Shown one piece after another: positions 1 to 6,700 of a DNA stretch of 7,180 bases; positions within the stretch are counted from its first letter, which is position 1, and each line of letters opens with the position of its first letter. The stretch lies in contig JAAYFZ010000299.1 of the NCBI GenBank assembly GCA_012727965.1, forward strand, positions 1-7,180, given 5' to 3'. The position numbers were made by a program, and so were the translations under genes. The notes under the pieces were generated by a model. That model was not told where the DNA came from and ran no database searches. It worked only from the letters and a program-made list of their open reading frames with translations. This DNA comes from Clostridiaceae bacterium. GTDB taxonomy: Bacteria > Bacillota > Clostridia > Saccharofermentanales > UBA5734.

Positions 1-195
1 CCTTTTTACCTGTATGTGAATATAACGACTGCGGAAACGCTGCGCAAGGTATTGGCAAATCCGGCGAAATACGCGCCTTCTGGTGTCTATATTATGAGAA
101 TTCACGGTACATTCGTTAATTTTCTCGACTTGTCACCAGCGATTCAGCAAGATATAATCGCACGACTTGATCCTGAGGCCTCGAGTCTCAGCTGA
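1..195 (+). CDS. Glycyl-radical enzyme-like protein (pyruvate formate-lyase superfamily), C-terminal end only
   Basis: The gene enters from the left edge; only its last 64 codons are present, ending at TGA 193-195. The peptide fits the C-terminal glycyl-radical domain of pyruvate formate-lyase and related enzymes: a helix (TLRKVLANPAKY, window residues 13-24) like the usual LLDAMENPEKY, then the radical loop, then FLDLSPAIQQDIIARLD, matching the family's F-x-x-L-(9 residues)-I-x-R ending. In the family a glycine in an R-V-[SCA]-G-[YF] loop carries the radical, installed by a radical-SAM activase under anaerobic conditions. Here the loop reads R-I-H-G-T (glycine at codon 106-108), so the glycine and arginine are kept but both flanking positions differ, and the stretch before it is about three residues longer than in E. 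coli PflB as I recall it. The substrate cannot be told from this fragment. It may be a divergent active enzyme or a family member that has lost radical chemistry. No terminator follows it. Confidence 0.75.
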   Translation, partial: PFYLYVNITTAETLRKVLANPAKYAPSGVYIMRIHGTFVNFLDLSPAIQQDIIARLDPEASSLS

Positions 196-221
196 CCGTC
201 AATATCAATACAACAAACTTA

Positions 222-251
222 TTGCAATGCCAGACTATGTCCGCATATACT
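222..251 (+). promoter_or_regulatory. Possible sigma-70-type promoter ahead of the kinase gene
   Basis: A candidate -35 box TTGCAA (222-227, 4 of 6 consensus bases) is followed 18 bases later by TATACT (246-251, 5 of 6). It would start RNA near position 258 and leave a leader of about 58 bases before the ATG at 316. It sits in the only substantial gap between the glycyl-radical gene and the kinase. Such matches occur by chance in AT-rich DNA, and read-through from the upstream gene is equally possible because no terminator lies between them. Confidence 0.3.
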
Positions 252-315
252 CATTATATGGGGGCTGGTTTTGGCATCCGGCAGAAGCAAAAATGATAAG
301 AAATGGACAGTCAAT

Positions 316-1779
316 ATGAAGGTTTTGGGAATAGATATCGGGACGACCTCGGTTTGTGCGGTTATACTGCATGGAGCAACTGGAGAGGTGCTGGAAACTG
401 TCAGCATCAATAATGACGCAGCCATCGCAGGCGGTAAGTCCTGGGAAGCATTGCAGGATGCCGAGAAGATCTGGCAGCGTGCAGAACAGCTGATAGATAA
501 ACTTGTGGGCCGGCATCCCGATATTGGTGCGATCGGCTTGACCGGGCAAATGCATGGCATTGTTTATATAGATGCAAATGGTCAGTCGGTAAGTCCGCTT
601 TTTACCTGGCAGGATGGCCGTGGTGACAAACTTGTACCTTCAGTAAAACTGAAGGAAATTATATCTGTTCAAACTGAACTGCTCCAGGATGATTTAAATA
701 GGCAATCAGGTCAATTAACATATGCTGCGCTTCTATCGCTTCTGAGCGGCTATAAGCTTGCTACTGGTTTCGGTGCTGTTACTCATTTCTATAATATTCA
801 CAATAATCTTGTTCCTGAAAATGCAGTCAAGATTTGTACGATTCATGATTATATAGGTATGCGTCTGACTAAGCGCAAGTCTCCTCTTATGCATATTTCT
901 GATGCTGCCAGCCTGGGTTTATTCCAACATGGTATTTTCGACGGAGAGGCGCTTAGAAAATGCCAAATTGATCCTGATATTTTCCCGGAAGTTGCTTCTG
1001 ATTTTGCTGTCATTGGCAGGAAGGACGACATACCGGTTATTGTCGCTATTGGCGATAATCAGGCCAGCTTCATTGGTTCAGTACGTGATATGTCTAGTTC
1101 GATTGTAATTAATATCGGTACTAGTGGTCAGATTTCCATGCTGGCTGATGACTTAGTTGATGATTTTTCAGCTATGGAGCTGCGGCCTTTGTTAGCACTG
1201 CACGATGCCGGTCAGGAACTAGTTATTTCAGTCGGTGCAGCCCTCTGTGGGGGCAAAGCCTATGCGCTGCTGGAAAAACTATTTCGCTCGGTTATTGATA
1301 TGTCTGGAACGACTCATCAACAGGGGTTTGACCAGGATACGAGTCTTTTCCCAGTGATGAATAAGCTGGCTGAAGAAGCGCTGGAAAAATATACAGACGA
1401 CAGCGATAAACTGGTCGTGTCGACCAGGTTTAGAGGTACACGCCAGGATCCGCATATTCGAGGTTCGATCAGCGGCATCGGCATGCATAATTTCGATGCG
1501 CAACATATGATAATAGGCGTTCTTGAGGGCATGGTCGATGAACTATATGAATTCTATAGTCCGGATACAAGTCATAAGCATCTGGTCGGTTCCGGCAATG
1601 CACTGCGGCGTAATCCGGTACTTCAGAAAATTGCCGCCAAGCGTTTTGGCCTGCCTCTATTGATTCCTATGCATACTGAAGAAGCAGCCTATGGAGCTGC
1701 GTTGGCTGCGCTAACAGGTGCTGGTTTCTGCGACTCGCTAGAACAGGCACAGTCACTGATCCGCTATCAGGGAGGGTGA
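316..1779 (+). CDS. FGGY-family carbohydrate kinase, sedoheptulokinase-like
   Basis: A 487-residue cytoplasmic sugar kinase, the usual FGGY length, which transfers phosphate from ATP to a sugar or polyol. The N-terminal ATPase lobe opens with LGIDIGTTS (residues 4-12). Substrate-lobe motifs follow: GQMHG (77-81), TWQDGR (97-102), an ATGFG segment and TIHDY. The catalytic base is expected to be Asp247 in GDNQAS (246-251). The second ATP lobe has NIGTSGQ (266-272), GSGNA (425-429) and EEAAYGAA (455-462). GQMHG, TWQDGR, ATGFG and TIHDY together resemble sedoheptulokinase (human SHPK) more than xylulokinase, so sedoheptulose is the first substrate guess; this rests on remembered family motifs. 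The reading frame is open up to a TTG at 271, but ATG 316 is chosen because the conserved fold starts at once after it; no strong ribosome binding site precedes it. The lipoprotein gene follows five bases after the stop, implying one transcript. All key motifs are intact. Confidence 0.88.
   Translation: MKVLGIDIGTTSVCAVILHGATGEVLETVSINNDAAIAGGKSWEALQDAEKIWQRAEQLIDKLVGRHPDIGAIGLTGQMHGIVYIDANGQSVSPLFTWQDGRGDKLVPSVKLKEIISVQTELLQDDLNRQSGQLTYAALLSLLSGYKLATGFGAVTHFYNIHNNLVPENAVKICTIHDYIGMRLTKRKSPLMHISDAASLGLFQHGIFDGEALRKCQIDPDIFPEVASDFAVIGRKDDIPVIVAIGDNQASFIGSVRDMSSSIVINIGTSGQISMLADDLVDDFSAMELRPLLALHDAGQELVISVGAALCGGKAYALLEKLFRSVIDMSGTTHQQGFDQDTSLFPVMNKLAEEALEKYTDDSDKLVVSTRFRGTRQDPHIRGSISGIGMHNFDAQHMIIGVLEGMVDELYEFYSPDTSHKHLVGSGNALRRNPVLQKIAAKRFGLPLLIPMHTEEAAYGAALAALTGAGFCDSLEQAQSLIRYQGG
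1771..1776 (+). promoter_or_regulatory. Ribosome binding site for the lipoprotein gene, inside the kinase end
   Basis: GGAGGG is formed by the last two sense codons (Gly-Gly) of the kinase and lies eight bases before ATG 1785. This spacing favours ATG 1785 over the in-frame GTG 1776 and ATG 1779, which overlap or nearly touch the site. Because the site lies within the kinase reading frame, ribosomes finishing the kinase could re-start on the next gene (translational coupling, inferred). Confidence 0.8.
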
Positions 1780-1784
1780 TGAGC

Positions 1785-3341
1785 ATGTCGGATATGACCA
1801 AAATTAAGAGTAAATCCAGAGGTGCTAAGCTCAAATTAATGCTTATCGTTCTACTTATAACCAGCATGGCATTAAGTAGCTGTTCCATGCTATCTGACTT
1901 TTTGTCCGACATAAAACAGACTGAAGAAATATCGCGTCCGACCATATCTGAAACTGAGCAAATTGCCGAGACCACAGCAGCGCCTACACCAACCCCTAAA
2001 CCTGTCCCGATTTTCGTCAAACAAGCAAGAGCTCTTGAATCACAGGGCTTCGTACTTCCGCGCAAAAAAGCATCAAGTTACCTCGATAAGATCGAATTAA
2101 TGGAGATATTGGCTCAGGTCTACGAGAAGATAGCTGGTGAGATCGATACATCTCTGATGAATCCGGAATACGGTGCCAACGAAGGTATCCGTAAGCTGAT
2201 AAGAATCGGCCTTTATTATGATGATACATATTATGATCAAGAACAAAATACCAGAATCACATACAGCGATGCGTCTTACTGGCTATCTGAACTCAGGCGC
2301 AAGCTTATTCAAAATTCAGCGCCGCGGACAGACCAGACAGCTTATCCACAGGACTTGCTGCCTCTTATAAACATAAGCTCAGCGCTTTATGGCTGGAAAC
2401 CAGGAGATGCCGAAGCTATAAACTTCTCCCTTGATGATCTGCTGCTGGCTGAGATGAGCAACAAGGCGGACCAGCCTCTTACCAGACAAACCGCATCACA
2501 TATGCTGGTCAATGCATTTGAAGAAGTGACCGGAGATGATATCAATGTCTATCAGGACTACCGTCTGCCTGACACCCCTGATGTCGAGTCGCTGAAGGCT
2601 ACGAATTTCTTCTTCTGGCCTGAGGAACAGGCTTTCATGCCTGATATTCAGGGCAATTGGGACGATGATGTATTCCTCGGCAGCTATGTTTTTGACAGTC
2701 AGCTGAGTGATGTGATCGGCGGCTATGATAGAATCTGCCCATACGGTGCGATTATTTCAGCAGTAACATCATTACTTGAATCATCCTATCAATTCGATAT
2801 CGCGCCCTTAAATGAACAGATAGTCCTCAATGAGAGACCTTACCCCTGGCACATCTACCAGATAGACACAGGCGAATATGGTGATGTCAACTGCATGCCA
2901 TCCTGTGTTGAGATGTCGATGCTCTATCAGGGACTCGAGAATCCACCAAACGCCGAGAGCCTGCGCGCGCTGTATCCGCTTGACGGTATGGGCTGGACAG
3001 ATTATCTGGCTGAGACACTCATGCTTGAAAACGGCTTGGAATTTTCTTCCAGCTGGGCTGAGTCATATGACAGCAGCATAGATGAAATGCTCTCTTATCT
3101 TGATCAGGGCAATATACTCTATGTCATGTTCAGAGATGAATACACCGAGGGAGAGGGCCATGCTGTAATACTCAAGGGCTATCGCCGCGTCGGTGAAGAG
3201 CTTGAGTTCATTGTCAGCGATCCGAACTACACGCAAATCGGACCCTTTGGCTATCCTGAATATTACACCGATGCCCAAAAGATGGTAGAAGATATCATCC
3301 GCCATGTCCCACGCTATTTCATCATACCTCCAGGTGAATAA
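1785..3341 (+). CDS. Membrane-anchored lipoprotein with SLH-like region and C39-like cysteine-peptidase domain
   Basis: A 518-residue exported protein. A basic N-terminus (K6-K17) and hydrophobic core (residues 18-30) end in a lipobox L-S-S-C with Cys33, so it should be cleaved by signal peptidase II and anchored on the outer face of the membrane. A low-complexity linker rich in Thr, Pro and Glu (about 46-75, including PTPTPKP) follows. Residues about 96-300 hold two weak repeats resembling degenerate SLH domains (for example IRKLIRIGL with RITYSDASYWL, and LTRQTASHML); this is a tentative reading. The C-terminal domain (about 355-515) fits the C39-like papain-fold family: Gln359, Cys370 in NCMPSC, His459 in GHAVILKGY and Asp479 in VSDPN give a full Gln-Cys-His-Asp set. 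The usual C-G-P is C-M-P here, and a second cysteine (374) sits one helical turn on. Substrate unknown; peptidase, amidase or cell-wall roles are all possible. It forms a tight pair with the kinase and is followed by an untranslated stretch and a terminator. Confidence 0.8.
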   Translation: MSDMTKIKSKSRGAKLKLMLIVLLITSMALSSCSMLSDFLSDIKQTEEISRPTISETEQIAETTAAPTPTPKPVPIFVKQARALESQGFVLPRKKASSYLDKIELMEILAQVYEKIAGEIDTSLMNPEYGANEGIRKLIRIGLYYDDTYYDQEQNTRITYSDASYWLSELRRKLIQNSAPRTDQTAYPQDLLPLINISSALYGWKPGDAEAINFSLDDLLLAEMSNKADQPLTRQTASHMLVNAFEEVTGDDINVYQDYRLPDTPDVESLKATNFFFWPEEQAFMPDIQGNWDDDVFLGSYVFDSQLSDVIGGYDRICPYGAIISAVTSLLESSYQFDIAPLNEQIVLNERPYPWHIYQIDTGEYGDVNCMPSCVEMSMLYQGLENPPNAESLRALYPLDGMGWTDYLAETLMLENGLEFSSSWAESYDSSIDEMLSYLDQGNILYVMFRDEYTEGEGHAVILKGYRRVGEELEFIVSDPNYTQIGPFGYPEYYTDAQKMVEDIIRHVPRYFIIPPGE

Positions 3342-3367
3342 GCTTAAAACCTGTTGATTTAGCAAAC

Positions 3368-3388
3368 CGGCAAAAGCCGTGCTTCGGC
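3368..3388 (+). other. Two mutually exclusive small hairpins (CGGC-GCCG-CGGC)
   Basis: The order is CGGC (3368-3371), AAAA, GCCG (3376-3379), TGCTT, CGGC (3385-3388). The central GCCG can pair with either flanking CGGC, giving two alternative 4-bp stems of similar strength. It lies 27 bases after the lipoprotein stop and just before the GTG of the doubtful small ORF. It could be a minor 3'-end structure, a remnant, or chance; there is no T-run, so it is not a terminator. Confidence 0.25.
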
Positions 3389-3577
3389 GTGGACGAATAT
3401 TTTGATCATTATTTCAAAACTTTACAGAATTATCTATTGACACATTCAAATTATGATGATACTTTGTGCCTATATAAGAATATTGATGTCTATTCGCTGG
3501 AAATGATTGTAAAAAGCGAGGTGCGTGAAAACGCATACGAGCAAAGCAGGTATTCTAAAACAGGTATAAGCCATTGA
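3389..3577 (+). CDS. Doubtful small ORF, 62 residues, no recognised family
   Basis: A GTG-initiated frame of 62 codons ending in TGA 3575-3577. The product is rich in Tyr, Asp and Glu, without a signal peptide, membrane segment or known motif. For coding: it lies on the same strand as its neighbours, ahead of the shared terminator, and the frame stays open upstream back to 3338. Against coding: no ribosome binding site precedes the GTG, no ATG lies in the open frame before the internal Met39, and the base composition is more AT-rich than the flanking genes. It may instead be the decayed end of a former gene, since the open part upstream of the GTG also reads as plausible protein. The stop codon falls inside the 20-bp palindrome. 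Confidence 0.25.
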   Translation: MDEYFDHYFKTLQNYLLTHSNYDDTLCLYKNIDVYSLEMIVKSEVRENAYEQSRYSKTGISH

Positions 3578-3593
3578 TCAGATATCTGATCAA
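3574..3593. repeat. Perfect 20-bp palindrome
   Basis: TTGATCAGATATCTGATCAA reads identically on both strands, with no central spacer. It overlaps the stop of the small ORF and lies 18 bp before the terminator stem. A loop-free dyad is a poor RNA hairpin but a typical shape for a DNA site bound by a dimeric protein. The ends resemble half-sites of the FNR type (TTGAT and ATCAA), but the spacing of ten bases instead of four does not fit FNR. Its protein partner, if any, is unknown. Confidence 0.6.
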
Positions 3594-3611
3594 GAGATCG
3601 TAACTGTTATG

Positions 3612-3653
3612 ATAGTCCGGCTGCCAATTAAGGTAGCCGGACTATATTTTTTT
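3612..3653 (+). terminator. Strong intrinsic (rho-independent) terminator
   Basis: A 14-bp stem (arms 3612-3625 and 3632-3645) with one G-U pair and a six-base AATTAA loop is followed by A and seven T residues (3647-3653). The core of the stem is GC-rich (CCGGC/GCCGG). There is no T-run on the other side, so it works for + strand transcription only. It should end the transcript carrying the kinase and lipoprotein genes and separates them from the phosphoesterase gene. Confidence 0.93.
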
Positions 3654-3780
3654 GCTAGGGGGAGTGTCTAATTGTTAAAGTTGCCCTTATGATATCACAA
3701 TTCAATAAAGTATGCTGCGCATGAATCAATATGGTAAAAATAGTGAGTCATCAAACATTTTTGAAGAAGTTTAGAAAGTT

Positions 3781-3787
3781 AGGGTGA
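3781..3787 (+). promoter_or_regulatory. Ribosome binding site of the phosphoesterase gene
   Basis: AGGGTGA matches the anti-Shine-Dalgarno complement AGGAGGTGA with two bases missing, and lies five bases before GTG 3793. An in-frame GTG at 3784 overlaps the site itself and so is less likely. The frame is closed further upstream by TAG at 3772-3774, so no earlier start is possible. Confidence 0.65.
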
Positions 3788-3792
3788 TTTTT

Positions 3793-6700
3793 GTGAAGTT
3801 TTACTGCAGCAATAGTAAGAGCAAACGTTTATTTTCGTTATTACTGACGATCGTTCTTGTATTCAGTCTTATTAGTATTCCAACATCCGCTGATACTGCT
3901 TATCCTATCTATAATCAATATATTGATAGTGACATAACCAGGATTAGCGTCTGTTCTGATCTCCATCTTGATGAAGTAGCCCAGAATAGAGGTAAATTCG
4001 CCAGCTATCTCACAGCTGTCGATACTTATGATCCGCAGATGCTTATTTTCTGCGGCGATCCTTGTACGAGTGGCTACAATGCGCCGCAAACAACTGACTA
4101 TGGTGGTATATTCTCGAGCAGGTCTTTTGCCAATGTCTATGATGAAATCAGAGCAGCTGTCGCTCATTATGTTGGGGCAGATAAGCCGGTTGTTTTCGTA
4201 GCTGGTAATCATGATTATGATGTGAATCCGAGTCCATATCCCACTTACTCTGGATTCGATTCGTACTATGGATTAGTGCCAACTGAGAATTTTGATATAT
4301 TCTTGATGGGTGCTCATAATAATACGAACTGGAGCTTCTCCCCAGCTCAGATGACTGCATTGGAGGAGTATTTGGATAGCAGGGCTGACTCAGACAAGCT
4401 TCTGCTGGTGCCAGCTCATTTTCCAATAGATGATGCTGGCGGACGCGGCGACGCGACCAACGCGGCTGATCTGAAATCTCTTCTCTCTGCTTATGATCTG
4501 CCAATTGTTTACATGTGGGGTCATAATCATAGCGAGGCAGATAAGCCTTATTCGGATATGGCTAGAATTCTAAAAGAATACCCGATTAGCTATACGACAG
4601 TTAATGCCGGTGCGATTAATTATCGTGCACCCGCAGACACTACAGCCTGGCGGGGCTTAAATCTTACTGTCGATCTGGTAAATAATCAGTTGAATTACAC
4701 AGTTATCGGTAATTCCTCGGAAGGACCGTTCCGCGTTATCGGTACGCATACACAGGCGCTACCGACATCTGAGCCATTTGAGAACGCGCAGACCCCTGTA
4801 ATCCAGACACAGCCAGGCAATACGACTGTTACAGTAGGTGCTCCGGTATCTCTATCAGTCGTAGCCACGGTCGGACGCGGTGCTCTGAGTTATCAATGGT
4901 TCGTCAATACGGTAAATGCCAACAGCGGCGGCGCCATCATACCAGGTGCTGTTGCGGCCAGTTACAGCCCACCAACCAGTGCGCTTGGCCAAAACTGGTA
5001 TTACTGTGAGGTCACAAATACGGACGATACCGCAACCACCAACAAAACTGCGGTTATAGCTAGTCAGACGGCCAGCGTTCAGGTGCAGGCCACACAGCAG
5101 ACTGGCTGGGATGGCGCAATCGCCTCGTCATATGGTGGCGGAAGCGGATCAGCAGCCGATCCTTGGCTGATCAACAATGCGGCACAGCTGGCCAGGCTGG
5201 CGCAGGAGACAAATGCCGGCACCAATTACAGCGGCGTTTATTTCCGCCAGACAGCAGACATAGATCTCGGTGGTCATGCATGGACGCCAGTCGGCGGCTA
5301 TATCAGCAGCTCATCAGACAGTAATCGAGTTTTCGCCGGCACATATGACGGCGGCGGCAAGCTGGTACGAGGCTTGCATATCGACCTGACTGCTGAAGGT
5401 TCGTCATCACTGCCTAAAACCTATGGACTCTTCGGCTATGTTAGCGGCACAATCATGAACGTTGGTGTCGTGGATGCAGATGTGTCCTTCATCAATACAC
5501 AAACCGGCAGCAGCAATACTAATGCCTATGTCGGTATCATAGCCGGTTATCTTGGTAATAACAGTACACCAGCAGCAAAAATTCTCAACTCATTTGCTAC
5601 AGGCAGCGCTTATGCGCAAACAGCCGCCGGCAGCAGTACTACAGTTCTCTGCTGCGCAGGTGGCCTTACCGGTTATGTTTATTCCGGTGAGATTAGAAAT
5701 AGCTATGCATCGGCTACAGTTACCAATCGCGGTAGTTTTAGCAGCCAATACTCTGGTTATGGCGGAGTCGTTGGCCAAATCAGAAGCGGCGAGACTTTTG
5801 CCAATGTAAGCTGGAATAATGAACTGACCACATATGGTGCGGCCAGTAGCAGCAGTGCTGTCACCGGCCTGACCGGCAAGACTACTGCTACGCTTAAATC
5901 AACGGACTATTTGGCTGATCTAAATAGTGCGGCAGCTGATCAGACCGGTTGGCTCGAGTGGATGGCAGATACTACAACAGCGCTTAACGGCGGTTATCCG
6001 CTGCATCTGCGCCAGGTAAATGTCATCGTCGACGCTCAGGTTCCGGTCATTCTGACCCAGCCTGCAGCGCGGACAGTTGCACCGAACGGAGCAGCATCTT
6101 TGTCAGTAGTGGCTGCGGTTGATCGTGGTTCGCTTAGCTATCAGTGGTACTCTAACTCGGTTGACTCAAATGACGGTGGTTTCCTGATTCCAGGTGCGAT
6201 TGCCGCCACATACAGTCCTCCGACCGACACGCTCGGCCAGATTTGGTACTACTGCATAATTACAAATACGGATATTGAAGCGACTGGCAATCAAACGGCT
6301 TTTGACGTCAGCAATGCTGCGGGCATTACAGTCAGTGAAGCTCCACCTGTATGGGACGGCTCGATCGCCTCATCTTATGGCGGCGGCAGCGGCACAGAAG
6401 CTTCCCCATGGCTGATTACCAATGCAGCTGAGCTGGCCAGGTTGGCTCAGGAAACAAATGCAGATGTTGATTTCAGCGGCAAATTCTTCCGTCAGACAGC
6501 GGATATAGATCTCGGCGAGCTGGCCTGGACACCTATCGGCGGCTATATCAGCAGTGCGGCAACAAGCAGTAATCGTACCTTTGCCGGAACCTATAACGGT
6601 GGCGGCTACCTGGTACGAGGTCTCAAGATCGATATATTAGCAACTGGTTCTACATCACTTGTGAAGAGTTATGGCCTCTTCGGCCATGTCAGTGGAACCA

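Larger units (their letters stand above)
3342..3792. other. 451-bp stretch without a confident gene
   Basis: Between the lipoprotein stop and the phosphoesterase start there is, in order: a short GC-rich patch with two mutually exclusive small hairpins (3368-3388), an AT-rich open frame (3389-3577) of doubtful coding status, a perfect 20-bp palindrome (3574-3593), an intrinsic terminator (3612-3653) and about 140 bp of AT-rich leader for the next gene. In that leader TATGAT (3688-3693) could serve as a -10 box, but no good -35 box stands at the right distance, so no promoter is called. An imperfect 14-bp dyad, TTATGATATCACAA (3687-3700), overlaps this box and could be an operator. Nothing on the opposite strand looks coding. 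Confidence 0.6.

Noticed and set aside
271..315. Kinase start at TTG 271, adding 15 residues
   Set aside because: The added residues are polar and precede the family's normal N-terminus (MKVLGIDIGTTS); GGGGG at 260-264 is only a weak ribosome binding site. Kept as an alternative in the findings.
316..1779. Naming the kinase xylulokinase (xylB)
   Set aside because: Motifs ATGFG and TIHDY with TWQDGR point to the sedoheptulokinase branch, and no xylose isomerase or transport gene is adjacent.
1776..1784. Lipoprotein start at GTG 1776 or ATG 1779
   Set aside because: Both lie on or next to the GGAGGG site, too close for its use; ATG 1785 has the correct spacing.
3361..3400. Resemblance to a cyclic-di-GMP riboswitch (GCAAACC followed by GGAC)
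   Set aside because: The conserved GACGCAAAGCC core, the second helix and the tetraloop receptor are missing, and the position after a gene end does not suit it.
3574..3593. FNR-type operator
   Set aside because: The ends match TTGAT and ATCAA, but the gap is ten bases instead of four.
3574..3600. Palindrome read as a terminator
   Set aside because: No loop and no T-run; the true terminator is the stem at 3612-3653.
3841..4504. Minus-strand open frames opposite the phosphoesterase domain (123 and 118 codons)
   Set aside because: The + strand frame here carries a full set of phosphoesterase motifs; the minus frames show no recognisable protein and are shadows.
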